64,000 nucleotides of DNA from assembly GCF_003260995.1 (NCBI RefSeq), contig NZ_CP030040.1, forward strand, positions 1,781,620 through 1,845,619. The letters are read 5' to 3'. A model generated the notes under the pieces. It saw only the letters and a program-made list of their open reading frames with translations. It did no database searches and was not told the origin of the DNA. A program made the position numbers and the translations under genes. The stretch is from Acetobacterium sp. KB-1. Its GTDB lineage: Bacteria; Bacillota; Clostridia; Eubacteriales; Eubacteriaceae. This document shows positions 42,624-51,720 of this stretch, piece by piece (the first letter of the stretch is position 1; each line of letters opens with the position of its first letter).

Positions 42624-43700
42624 ATGAAAGAAAAAGCTATACTCTATTGTGAAGGTCAATTTGGTGAATCCGATGGAAAAACCGCTAATGGTTTAATCCG
42701 TCGTTCTCAAAAATATCAGATCACATGTGTGATAGACAGCACCAAAACAGGCATGGATGCCGGAAAAGTACTCGAGGGGTTTGACAATGGTATCCCTATC
42801 TATCGGGATCTTACCGAAGCCATGGATCAATTAACCGAAGTACCTAAATATTTCATTTATGGCATCGCTCCCAAAGACGCCATCTTATCGATCAAAGAAC
42901 GACGTATTTTTCTCAACGCGATGTCTTTGGGAATGGATATTGTTAATGGTCTCCATGAATTTATTTCTGAAGATGCCGAATTTAAGCAACAGGCCAAAAA
43001 ATATCGGGTTAAACTTTATGATATCCGAAAGCCCCTTGCCAATCGCTACCTGCACCTCTTTACTGGCGATATTCTAAATGTGAAAACACCGAAGATCGCT
43101 ATTCTTGGCACCGATTGCGCCGTCGGTAAACGAACCACCGCCATGAAACTCATTACCGCCCTGAAAGAACGGGGACTTCGGGCCAGCTTTATCGGGACTG
43201 GTCAAACCTCCTTGATTCAGGGTGAAAAATACGGCATTGCTCTGGACGCCATTCCCTCTGAGTTTATGACCGGTGAACTGGAAAATGCGGTTGTCGAAGC
43301 CAATATCCATGAAAAACCGGACGTCATTATTCTAGAAGGTCAGGGTGCCCTCAGTCATCCCGCTTTTATCAGCTCCTGTGCCATCATCCGCGGCGGAAAA
43401 CCAGACGGCATCATTGTTCAGCATCCACCCAAGCGAATAAACCGGGTCGATTTTGATTATCTGACAATGCCCACCCTCGCCAGTGAAATTGAACTGATTG
43501 AACGCTTCTCACAGTCTAAGGTCATTGCCATCACAATTAATCACGATGATATGAACGAGAACGAAGTAGCAGATACTATTAAAGCTTATGAACAGGACTA
43601 TCGGCTACCCACAACTGACACCTTAATCCATGGCTGCAACAAGCTGGTTAAGGCCGTTCTTGATGCCTTTCCGGAGTTAAAAGAAAAAACCACCAACTAA
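42624..43700 (+). CDS. DUF1611-family P-loop protein (DgcN-like)
   Basis: 358-aa protein with an N-terminal Rossmann-like part and a C-terminal P-loop NTPase part, P-loop at 162-171 ('LGTDCAVGKRTT'). Other family blocks are 'FIGTGQTSLIQG', 'ILEGQGALSHPAF' and 'HPPKR'. A DUF1611 member, DgcN, has been described as a D-glutamate N-acetyltransferase in D-amino-acid catabolism; its usual partner, an enolase-family epimerase, is not adjacent here. Start chosen at ATG 42624 (AAAGGA upstream), because the preceding in-frame part is non-homologous. Monocistronic. Confidence 0.82.
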   Translation: MKEKAILYCEGQFGESDGKTANGLIRRSQKYQITCVIDSTKTGMDAGKVLEGFDNGIPIYRDLTEAMDQLTEVPKYFIYGIAPKDAILSIKERRIFLNAMSLGMDIVNGLHEFISEDAEFKQQAKKYRVKLYDIRKPLANRYLHLFTGDILNVKTPKIAILGTDCAVGKRTTAMKLITALKERGLRASFIGTGQTSLIQGEKYGIALDAIPSEFMTGELENAVVEANIHEKPDVIILEGQGALSHPAFISSCAIIRGGKPDGIIVQHPPKRINRVDFDYLTMPTLASEIELIERFSQSKVIAITINHDDMNENEVADTIKAYEQDYRLPTTDTLIHGCNKLVKAVLDAFPELKEKTTN

Positions 43701-43760
43701 AAAACGGGATGATGGGCGATCTCATCAGAAAAACGAACCCGATAAATTTCTTGTAATGGC

Positions 43761-43791
43761 GACGAACAGTTTTAACTGTTCGTCTTTTTTT
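43761..43791 (+). terminator. Terminator of the DUF1611 gene
   Basis: Stem GACGAACAGT / ACTGTTCGTC (43761-43770, 43775-43784), loop TTTA, followed by seven Ts. Confidence 0.9.
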
Positions 43792-43830
43792 GACGCTGTT
43801 TTCAAAATGGGAGCGCCATCCCATTGGAAA

Positions 43831-43859
43831 TTGATACAAACAATTCTTTGTGTTATCAT
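43831..43859 (+). promoter_or_regulatory. Promoter of the two-component/ABC transporter unit
   Basis: -35 TTGATA (43831-43836) and -10 TATCAT (43854-43859) at 17-bp spacing, 45 bp before the response regulator gene. Confidence 0.6.
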
Positions 43860-43904
43860 TATCACACTTATTAAATGAGGTGTAATTGGAGGTTATAAAA
43901 ATAG

Positions 43905-44588
43905 ATGAAGCAACTACTAATTATCGAAGATGACCGTCATCTCAGCCGTGGCTTATGCCTGGCTTTGAAAGATCCTAAGCTTCAAATTGTGACATGTTTT
44001 GATTTAAAATCAGCGCAGGAACAACTTGCCTGCGGTATGACCGACTTGGTTTTACTCGATATCAATCTTCCTGATGGCAATGGACTGGATTTGCTTCGGC
44101 AAATTAAAACGGGGGGCAAAGCCGTTCCGGTGATTCTTTTAACCGCCAACGACACCGAAGCCGATGTGGTAATGGGGCTGGAGGATGGTGCCGATGATTA
44201 CATCACCAAACCCTTTAGCCTGGCAATCCTCCGGGCTCGCGTAAAAGCACAACTGCGACGTCTGGTCACCAGTGAGCTAAAACCGATTATAATTGACCGT
44301 TATCAATTTGATTTTGCGCAAATGGATTTTTATCACGGAACCACTGCCGTGGAGTTAAGCAAGACAGAACAAAAGCTGCTTCGTTTGCTGGTCGAAAACC
44401 GGGGGCAAACCCTCAGTCGGACGGTTTTGATGGATCGTATTTGGGCGGACGGCAGCGATTTTGTCGATGAAAATGCACTTTCTGTCACGGTTAAACGTCT
44501 CCGGGACAAGCTGGATGCGACCGCGTTTATTAAAACCGTTTACGGTTTAGGTTATGTATGGGTGGTGAAACCGGATGAATCCGTTTAG
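43905..44588 (+). CDS. OmpR-family response regulator
   Basis: 227-aa regulator. Receiver domain with acidic pocket 'IIEDD', phospho-acceptor Asp in 'VLLDINLPDG', and the Lys in 'DDYITKPF'. C-terminal winged helix ends 'VDENALSVTVKRLRDKLDATAFIKTVYGLGYVW'. Overlaps the histidine kinase gene by 14 nt. Likely controls the ABC transporter genes that follow. Confidence 0.93.
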   Translation: MKQLLIIEDDRHLSRGLCLALKDPKLQIVTCFDLKSAQEQLACGMTDLVLLDINLPDGNGLDLLRQIKTGGKAVPVILLTANDTEADVVMGLEDGADDYITKPFSLAILRARVKAQLRRLVTSELKPIIIDRYQFDFAQMDFYHGTTAVELSKTEQKLLRLLVENRGQTLSRTVLMDRIWADGSDFVDENALSVTVKRLRDKLDATAFIKTVYGLGYVWVVKPDESV

Positions 44589-45492
44589 CCTAATCCTGCT
44601 GGTCGTTGCGATGGCAACCCTGTTATTGAGCCTGATGATTGTACGACTGCAACGCCATAAAACCCGCAAAATCATGAAAACCCTTAACCACATGCTGGAT
44701 CGCGCCCTGGATGGCAGCTTTACCGAAGCTCATTTCGATGAAAGCCTGCTCTCTTCGGTTGAAAGCCGACTTTACCAGTATTTAACCGCTTCTTTGGTAT
44801 CGGCCCGCAATGTCTCCGCTGAAAAAGAAAAAATCAAGCAATTGTTGGCCGATATCTCGCATCAGACCAAAACCCCGATTGCCAATATTATGCTCTATTC
44901 ACAGCTACTGGCAGAACAGGAACTGCCGGAAGAAAGTAAAGCTTGTTTAACGCCATTGCAGGGCCAAACCGAGAAGCTGAACTTCTTGATTACCGCTTTA
45001 ATCAAATTATCGCGGCTGGAAACCGGCGTTTTTACCGTTTTTCCGACTTGTGCAGCGATCGCCCCAATGCTTTCGGAAGTGACTCAACAAGCAGCTCCGA
45101 AAGCCGCCCAAAAAGAAATTGAATTGACCGTAACTGTTACCGATGGCGATGCCGTGTTTGACTACAAATGGACCCTTGAAGCCCTCTGCAATGTCGTCGA
45201 TAATGCCATAAAGTATACCCCTCCAGGTGGCAAGATCCAAATTTTGGTCACGGAGTATGAGATGTTTTGCCGCATTGATATCAGTGATACCGGCATGGGT
45301 ATCGCTGAAACCGATCAGGCTAAAATTTTTACGCGCTTTTACCGTTCCCCCGCACTCAGCGAACAGGATGGTCTGGGAATTGGTCTGTATTTAACCCGCC
45401 AGATTTTAATCCGCCAGGGCGGTTACATTAAAGTCGCTTCATCACTGGGGGACGGCTCCGTTTTCTCGGTTTTTTTACCCCGGACGGTTTAA
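44575..45492 (+). CDS. Sensor histidine kinase
   Basis: 305-aa kinase with a single N-terminal transmembrane helix (residues ~4-23) and practically no extracytoplasmic sensor, like intramembrane-sensing kinases paired with ABC transporters. H-box 'LLADISHQTKTPIANIMLYSQLL', N-box 'ALCNVVDNAIKYTPPG', and G-boxes 'DTGMGI' and 'DGLGIGLYLTR' are complete. Confidence 0.92.
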   Translation: MNPFSLILLVVAMATLLLSLMIVRLQRHKTRKIMKTLNHMLDRALDGSFTEAHFDESLLSSVESRLYQYLTASLVSARNVSAEKEKIKQLLADISHQTKTPIANIMLYSQLLAEQELPEESKACLTPLQGQTEKLNFLITALIKLSRLETGVFTVFPTCAAIAPMLSEVTQQAAPKAAQKEIELTVTVTDGDAVFDYKWTLEALCNVVDNAIKYTPPGGKIQILVTEYEMFCRIDISDTGMGIAETDQAKIFTRFYRSPALSEQDGLGIGLYLTRQILIRQGGYIKVASSLGDGSVFSVFLPRTV

Positions 45493-45606
45493 ATTCTTAC
45501 AAAACTGTTAGAATTACTTCCAAGCGGGAAAGATTCTGGAAAGAAACCCATGATAAAGTTTATGCGTTGAAGGATTCAATGTTTTATTTTATTTTTGGAG
45601 GTATTT

Positions 45607-46272
45607 ATGATTTTAGAGACAACTGATTTAAAAAAAATTTACGGTGCTGGCGAAAGTACCGTAAACGCTCTGGCCGGCGTCAATCTGGCCGTTGAAAAAG
45701 GCGAATTTATCGCCATTGTCGGAACTTCCGGCAGCGGCAAATCCACCCTTTTACATATGCTCGGCGGACTGGACCGCCCTACCAGTGGCAGCGTCACAGT
45801 CGACGGGCAGGCTATCTTTTCATTAAAGGATGAAGCGCTGACGATCTTTCGCCGTCGCAAGATCGGCTTTGTGTTCCAGAATTACAACTTAGTTCCGGTG
45901 CTTAACGTCTATGAAAACATCATCTTGCCAATTCAATTAGACGGTAACCGACCCGATGCGGCTTATGTTGAGCGCATCATCGATACCCTGGGCCTTAAAT
46001 CCAAGCTCCAGAACCTGCCCAATAACCTCTCCGGCGGGCAGCAGCAGCGGGTTGCCATTGCCCGGGCACTCGCCGCAAAACCAGCCATTATTTTGGCTGA
46101 CGAACCCACCGGCAATCTGGATTCCAAAACCAGTCTGGACGTTCTGGGGCTACTAAAGATTACCAATCAGAAATTTATCCAAACCGTTGTCATGATTACC
46201 CACAACGAGGAAATTGCCCAAATGGCTGATCGCATCGTCCGCATCGAAGACGGCTTGATCGTCGCGCGTTAA
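45607..46272 (+). CDS. ABC transporter ATP-binding protein (MacB/LolD/BceA type)
   Basis: 221-aa ATPase with Walker A GTSGSGKS, signature '[15 protein letters not shown]', Walker B '[12 protein letters not shown]' and 'MITHNEEIA'. The '[12 protein letters not shown]' form is typical of the MacB/LolD group. GGAGG 5 nt before ATG 45607 excludes an earlier in-frame start. The 114-bp gap before it (45493-45606) contains an imperfect inverted repeat TTCTTAC / GTTAGAA, possibly the response regulator site. Confidence 0.92.
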   Translation: MILETTDLKKIYGAGESTVNALAGVNLAVEKGEFIAIVGTSGSGKSTLLHMLGGLDRPTSGSVTVDGQAIFSLKDEALTIFRRRKIGFVFQNYNLVPVLNVYENIILPIQLDGNRPDAAYVERIIDTLGLKSKLQNLPNNLSGGQQQRVAIARALAAKPAIILADEPTGNLDSKTSLDVLGLLKITNQKFIQTVVMITHNEEIAQMADRIVRIEDGLIVAR

Positions 46273-46285
46273 GAAGGTGTAACTA

Positions 46286-48943
46286 ATGAATATCGCCAAC
46301 AAAAAAACCATTCGGACACTGAGTATTAAAAGCATGAAAGCCGCGCGAATAAGAAACCTCATCGCTATTCTGGCCATTGCTTTAACCACCATTCTGTTTA
46401 CTTCGCTGTTTACCGTATCCTTGTCGATTAACCATTCCGTCCAGGAGGCAAACTTCCGTCAGGGCGGCGGCTGGAATCATGGTACCTTCAAATACATGAC
46501 CCAAGCGCAGTTTGATGAAATTAAAACCGATCCCCTGATCAAAGACTATGGGCTTCGTCGCTTTGTGGGAATACCAGAAACGGCACCTTTTCTTAAATCC
46601 CATGTGGAGGTTGGTTACAGTGATGCAAATCAGGCCCACTGGATGTATTGTGACCCAATCGCTGGCCATTTACCACTTGAGGGCACAGACGAAGCCGCCA
46701 CCGACACCCGGGTGTTAGAACTTCTCGGCGTCGAACCGGTTTTGGGAAACTCCTTTACCCTGACCTTTGATGTGGATGGTATCGCGGTAACCGAGACCTT
46801 TACCCTGAGTGGCTGGTGGGAATATGATGAGGCCATCGCCGCCAACCATGTCCTCATTCCCCTCAGCCGGACCCAGGCGATCTACGATCAAGTCGGGCTT
46901 GGCAATAGGATTGGGGCCGATGGCATCACCGGTTCATGGAATATGGATGTCATGCTTGACCGTTCGCAAAATATTGAACAGCATCTCAACGAAATCCTAA
47001 AAAATAACGGTTATCAAAATGAAAACCGCTCGCAGGGGGATAATTTTATTTCAACCGGTGTGAACTGGGGTTACACCAGTTCGCAACTTGCCGACAGTCT
47101 GGACCCCATCACCGTCCTTGCCATCGTGGGTCTGCTGCTCATTATTATTTTAACCGGCTATCTGATTATTTATAATATCTTTTCGATCTCGGTGTCAAAC
47201 GATATTCGCTTTTACGGCCTGCTTAAAACCATCGGTACCACCGGGCCACAGCTCCGGCGGATCATCCGCCAACAGGCCCTGCTACTGTCTGTGATTGGCA
47301 TTCCTCTGGGCTTACTGGTTGGCTATGGAATCGGGATCAAACTGACTCCGGTGATCTTGTCCCAACTCAATGGGGTCGTCAAGGATTCGGTATCAGCCAG
47401 TCCCCTTATTTTTTTAGGCTCAGCACTTTTTGCCTTCATCACGGTGGTGATCTCCTGTCATCGGCCGGGGCGGTTGGCGGCCAGTGTGTCCCCTGTGGAG
47501 GCCGTTCGCTATACCGAAGGCACAACGACTAAAAAAACGATCCGTAAGGGCCAGTCCGGACCATCGCTACTCAAAATGGCATGGGCAAACCTCGGTCGCA
47601 GCCCCGGCAAGACCGCTATCACAATGACTTCTCTTGCACTCGCGGTGTTGCTGCTCAATCTGACCGTTACCTTTACTAACGGATTTGATATGGACAAGTA
47701 CCTGGTGAATATGGTTTCTGATTTTATTGTGGCTGATGCCGGTTACTTTCAGGTTGGGAATTACTGGGATGGCGATCATGCACTACCCGAAGATGTTATT
47801 GTTAGTCTGGAGAACCAGCCTGGCATAGTAGCTGGGGGCCGGGTTTATGGCAAAACCAGTGCGGTGGAAGAATTTGTTACCGCAGACCATATTCGTGACA
47901 AAAACAGCCCATGGAATGACGCCAAAACACTGGATCATATGGTTACCTTTATGGAAAAAAATGAGGCCGGCTTACTGGCTGACCGCGCTCAGCTTTACGG
48001 CATGGAGCCTTACGCACTTGATAAACTGACCCTCCTGCAAGGCGATTTGTCAAAACTTCACGAACCAGGCGGACGTTATCTCGCCGCTGTTTATAACACC
48101 GACGACTATGGCAACACCAAAATGGATTCCCATTGGGCCAAGCTTGGCGATACGGTTACCCTACGCTATGTGGAGACGTACGAATATTATAACCCCAACA
48201 CGGGTGCCATTTTAGACCCTGATCAGCCTCCCGATGATCAGCCTTATCGGTATCGGGCGAAAACCTATCAGGATATTGACTACGAGGTGGCGGCACTGAT
48301 CACTTTACCAAAATCACTCAATTATCGCTATTATAGTGCTGATGAATTTATCCTAAACGATCAGACCTTTATTTCGGACAGTGGCACCGACAAGGTCATG
48401 TACTACGCTTGTGATGTTAGCGATGGGGACACTACTGCGATGGAGGCTTACCTGAGTGATCTGACCAATGTACAGTTAACCCAGTTCGACTATGAGAGTA
48501 AAGCGTCTTACGCGGCAGAGTTTAACACACTCCAAAAAATGTTTCTAATCTTGGGAGGCGTGCTGAGCTTGATCATCGGATTAATCGGAGTGCTCAACTT
48601 TCTCAATGCCATTTTAACTGGCATTCTGACTCGCCGTCATGAGCTGGCCATGCTCCAATCAATCGGTATGACGGGTCATCAGCTTAAAGCGATGTTAATT
48701 TGGGAGGGCTTGTTTTATTCCTTAGGTGCGGTAGTCGTATCACTGTTACTCAGTATTGCTGCCGGCCCCTTGCTGGCTAATGTGCTGTCTAATCTATTCT
48801 GGTTTTTTACCTATCGTTTTACCGTTTTACCGATCCTCCTGGTGGCCCCAATCTTTACCGTACTCGGCATTGCCGTACCGTTGATTGTATACCATGTGGT
48901 TTCCCGACGCTCCATTGTTGAGCGTTTAAGAGAAACGGAGTAA
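46286..48943 (+). CDS. FtsX-domain ABC transporter permease
   Basis: 885-aa membrane protein with two FtsX-like permease domains. N-terminal helix (~25-45), then a large extracytoplasmic region, three helices (~275-395) including 'NDIRFYGLLKTIGTTGPQLRRIIRQQ', a second extracytoplasmic part, and three C-terminal helices with 'RRHELAMLQSIGMTGHQLKAMLIWEG'. With the preceding ATPase, kinase and regulator it resembles antimicrobial-peptide-responsive or MacB-like mechanotransmission transporters. Substrate unknown. Confidence 0.9.
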   Translation: MNIANKKTIRTLSIKSMKAARIRNLIAILAIALTTILFTSLFTVSLSINHSVQEANFRQGGGWNHGTFKYMTQAQFDEIKTDPLIKDYGLRRFVGIPETAPFLKSHVEVGYSDANQAHWMYCDPIAGHLPLEGTDEAATDTRVLELLGVEPVLGNSFTLTFDVDGIAVTETFTLSGWWEYDEAIAANHVLIPLSRTQAIYDQVGLGNRIGADGITGSWNMDVMLDRSQNIEQHLNEILKNNGYQNENRSQGDNFISTGVNWGYTSSQLADSLDPITVLAIVGLLLIIILTGYLIIYNIFSISVSNDIRFYGLLKTIGTTGPQLRRIIRQQALLLSVIGIPLGLLVGYGIGIKLTPVILSQLNGVVKDSVSASPLIFLGSALFAFITVVISCHRPGRLAASVSPVEAVRYTEGTTTKKTIRKGQSGPSLLKMAWANLGRSPGKTAITMTSLALAVLLLNLTVTFTNGFDMDKYLVNMVSDFIVADAGYFQVGNYWDGDHALPEDVIVSLENQPGIVAGGRVYGKTSAVEEFVTADHIRDKNSPWNDAKTLDHMVTFMEKNEAGLLADRAQLYGMEPYALDKLTLLQGDLSKLHEPGGRYLAAVYNTDDYGNTKMDSHWAKLGDTVTLRYVETYEYYNPNTGAILDPDQPPDDQPYRYRAKTYQDIDYEVAALITLPKSLNYRYYSADEFILNDQTFISDSGTDKVMYYACDVSDGDTTAMEAYLSDLTNVQLTQFDYESKASYAAEFNTLQKMFLILGGVLSLIIGLIGVLNFLNAILTGILTRRHELAMLQSIGMTGHQLKAMLIWEGLFYSLGAVVVSLLLSIAAGPLLANVLSNLFWFFTYRFTVLPILLVAPIFTVLGIAVPLIVYHVVSRRSIVERLRETE

Positions 48944-48944
48944 C

Positions 48945-48975
48945 AAAAAGCCCCTGCTGTTTGCAGGGGCTTTTT
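48945..48975. terminator. Bidirectional terminator
   Basis: AAAAAGCCCCTGC (48945-48957) pairs with GCAGGGGCTTTTT (48963-48975), loop TGTTT. It lies between the convergent permease and rubredoxin genes, with A/T runs suited to both directions. Confidence 0.92.
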
Positions 48976-48980
48976 AATTT

Positions 48981-49718
48981 CTATCGGTTAGCGTGATAAT
49001 AGGCGTAGGTCATCGGTTCCTCTTTACTGAATCCGTCCCCATCAACAATCTTGCCAATAAACATGTAATGGGTTCCCAGATCGATGGTCTGCTCTACTTC
49101 ACATTCAATAAAGCACAATGTTTCTAGTAAGCCGGGGCATCCGGTTTTGCCGGTAATATAGCTGAGCGTCTTAAACTTGTCCACGTCTCGACCACTCTGG
49201 TAACCAAAGTGTTTAATCAGATCAAAATTGTCTTTCCCCAAAATTGAAGCGCCAAATACGCCCGATTCTTTGACATATTCTGCCGTCAAGGTTCCTTTTC
49301 CCAAGCACACACTGGCTTTTAAGGGAGTGCTGGTGACCTGGATAAAGGTATTGGAAACCATGCCATTGAGTTTCTCATCTTTAACAGAAGAAACAATATA
49401 TAAACCATAACTGACATTAAATAATAAGGTTTGGAGGGCATCTCTTTTTTTGTCGGTTAAACCATCCTCGACTTCTTCTACCAGCACAAATTTTTCCGGG
49501 CCCACGCCGCAAACCGGGCAGACATCGGGAGGGGTTTCACCCACATGGATATAATTACAAACAGTACAGCGCCATTTTTTTTCTTTAGCAGACTCAACGG
49601 CTTCTGACTCTTCGATTAAGACAAACTTATCCGGTCCTACTCCGCAAATCGGACATTTATCCGGTGGAGTATCACCTTCGTGTACATAGTTGCATACTGT
49701 GCATCGCCATTTTTTCAT
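48981..49718 (-). CDS. Tandem rubredoxin-flavin reductase fusion (high-molecular-weight rubredoxin type)
   Basis: 245-aa redox protein. Two nearly identical rubredoxin-like domains (residues 4-36 and 49-81), each with C-x2-C and CP-x-CG metal sites ('WRCTVCNY' and 'CPICGVGP' / 'CPVCGVGP'), followed by a flavin-reductase-like FMN domain (~88-243, 'NVSYGLYIVSSVKDEKLNGMVSNTF'). In acetogens, Hrb proteins pass electrons from NADH to diiron flavoproteins against O2/NO stress. There the rubredoxin is usually single and C-terminal; here it is doubled and N-terminal. Monocistronic. Confidence 0.88.
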   Translation of the reverse strand: MKKWRCTVCNYVHEGDTPPDKCPICGVGPDKFVLIEESEAVESAKEKKWRCTVCNYIHVGETPPDVCPVCGVGPEKFVLVEEVEDGLTDKKRDALQTLLFNVSYGLYIVSSVKDEKLNGMVSNTFIQVTSTPLKASVCLGKGTLTAEYVKESGVFGASILGKDNFDLIKHFGYQSGRDVDKFKTLSYITGKTGCPGLLETLCFIECEVEQTIDLGTHYMFIGKIVDGDGFSKEEPMTYAYYHANR

Positions 49719-49937
49719 TTAGTTCACCACTTTCTTAGAATTACTTTCTGCTTTACAATGATTATAATTTATAAGCAAATTGACGTACCGGGATAATCGA
49801 TGTACTGGTTTTCATTATAACCTTTTTTTGATGAGATTTATATAATAATCGCATATTTTTGTGAAAAAACGACGCATATCAGGTTATAATAATTTATCAT
49901 CGCAATTTATTATCGCCAAGCAAAGATAGGATGGAAC

Positions 49938-51653
49938 ATGAAAAAATATCAGGAAGAACTTAAAAATAATATTGCCGTGGCTAATGGTTTTGAAAAAGCC
50001 GATCTGGTTTTGAAAAATGCCCGAATTCTCAACGTATTTTCCGAGGAAATCTGTTTGCAGGATCTGGCCATTAATCATGATACCATTGTGGGGATCGGTT
50101 CTTATGAAGGCGTAAAAGAAGTGGATCTGGGCGGAAAATATCTTGTCCCCGGATTCATTGATGCCCATATGCACATTGAATCCAGCATGGTCACGCCCTT
50201 TGAGCTGGCCCGGGCGATAGTTCCTAGCGGGACCACGACGATTATTGCCGACCCCCATGAGCTTGTCAATGTCGCCGGTAAAACTGGTCTTGATTATCTT
50301 TTAGACGTCACCAAAGCGATACCCTTAAACGTTTTTTTAATGCTTCCCTCTTCGGTGCCCGCCACACCCTTTGAAACAAACGGTGCCGGACCTTTTGGGG
50401 CTGCTGATATGCAACCCTACCTGGATCATCCCCAAATTCTGGGGCTGGGAGAAGTGATGTGTTTCCCCGATGTCCTGGCCGGTAATTCTGAGATTCTTGA
50501 TAAACTGACCCTGTGTCGACACTTAATTTCAGATGGCCACGCCCCCGGTCTTACAGGAAAACTGCTCCAGGCCTACGCCTGCGCCGGCATCCACAGTGAA
50601 CACGAATCCACTACCTTTGCCGAGGCCCTGGAAAAACTGCGGGCCGGTTTTTATATTCTGGTCCGGGAAGGTTCCGCAGCCAAAAACCTGCATGCCATCA
50701 TTAGCGGCTTATTAAAAACGGAGTTACCGATCGATCGGTTCCTCTTCTGTACCGATGACAAACATTTAGAAGACATCCATCGGGACGGACATATCCGTTT
50801 TAATATCAAACGGGCCATTGATCTGGGGCTGTGCCCGATCAAGGCGATCAAAATGGCCACTTTTAACACCGCCCAGGCTTATGGGCTAAAAAAACTGGGG
50901 GCTATTGCTCCCGGTTACCGGGCCGATCTGGTCATCTTATCCGATCTGGGCACCATGAATGTGGAGCAGGTCTATTGGAATGGCCGCCTGGTGGATGACT
51001 GCCTCTGGGAACATAGACCCCAGTATGAGATTGATCCCCGGCTCCTTGATTCGGTTCATATCCCGACCCTCACCCCGGAAAAACTGCAGCTCCCCATTGG
51101 CGAAAAAGATCATGTCATTGAAATTGTCAAAGATCAGATTGAAACCCGGCATCTGATTGAATCGCTGCCGGGGAAAGACGGCTTTTTTACCCCCAACGCA
51201 ACCTATAATAAGCTTTGCGTCATTGAACGACATGGTCATACCGGCAATGTTGGCGTCGCCCCCATCAAGGGCTTTGGGATAAAGAACGGGGCCATTGCCA
51301 CCACCGTCGCCCATGACTCCCACAATATTATTGTGGTGGGCGATAATGATCAGGATATCCTGCTGGCAGTCAATCACCTCACCGAAATTGGTGGCGGTTA
51401 TGTGGTCGCAGCTGGTCACAGCATCATCGGTGCAGTCCCCCTGATTCTGGCTGGCCTGATCAGTCTTGAAACTGGCGAGGTGGTTCAGGAAAAGGTGGCA
51501 TCACTGATTTCACACGCCCATAAATTAGGGGTTCCCTCCGGGGTTGACCCCTTTATCACCCTTTCCTTTATGGCCCTGCCGGTGATCCCCGCCCTGCGCC
51601 TGACCGATCTGGGGCTTTTTGATGTCGATGCGTATCAATTGATATTCGAGTGA
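49938..51653 (+). CDS. ade: Adenine deaminase
   Basis: 571-aa amidohydrolase converting adenine to hypoxanthine and ammonia. Metal motif 'PGFIDAHMHIESSM' near residue 75, 'PSGTTTIIADPHELVNV', 'HAPGLTGKLLQAYACAGIHSEHEST', and the 'FCTDDKHLEDIHRDGHI' motif with the conserved Asp pair. C-terminal adenine-deaminase domain 'IATTVAHDSHNIIVVGDNDQDILLAVNHL'. AGGATGG precedes the ATG. Monocistronic; no purine riboswitch seen upstream. Confidence 0.95.
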   Translation: MKKYQEELKNNIAVANGFEKADLVLKNARILNVFSEEICLQDLAINHDTIVGIGSYEGVKEVDLGGKYLVPGFIDAHMHIESSMVTPFELARAIVPSGTTTIIADPHELVNVAGKTGLDYLLDVTKAIPLNVFLMLPSSVPATPFETNGAGPFGAADMQPYLDHPQILGLGEVMCFPDVLAGNSEILDKLTLCRHLISDGHAPGLTGKLLQAYACAGIHSEHESTTFAEALEKLRAGFYILVREGSAAKNLHAIISGLLKTELPIDRFLFCTDDKHLEDIHRDGHIRFNIKRAIDLGLCPIKAIKMATFNTAQAYGLKKLGAIAPGYRADLVILSDLGTMNVEQVYWNGRLVDDCLWEHRPQYEIDPRLLDSVHIPTLTPEKLQLPIGEKDHVIEIVKDQIETRHLIESLPGKDGFFTPNATYNKLCVIERHGHTGNVGVAPIKGFGIKNGAIATTVAHDSHNIIVVGDNDQDILLAVNHLTEIGGGYVVAAGHSIIGAVPLILAGLISLETGEVVQEKVASLISHAHKLGVPSGVDPFITLSFMALPVIPALRLTDLGLFDVDAYQLIFE

Positions 51654-51720
51654 TTTAGTTTCTCAGTTGAACTATTCACGACCATTTCTAATCCACATCT
51701 TAGCTTCATTTACGTCAACC

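Noticed and set aside
49719-49937. Purine riboswitch before adenine deaminase
   Set aside because: The conserved purine aptamer core and loop-loop sequences are not present; only an AT-rich leader with a -10-like TATAAT is seen.
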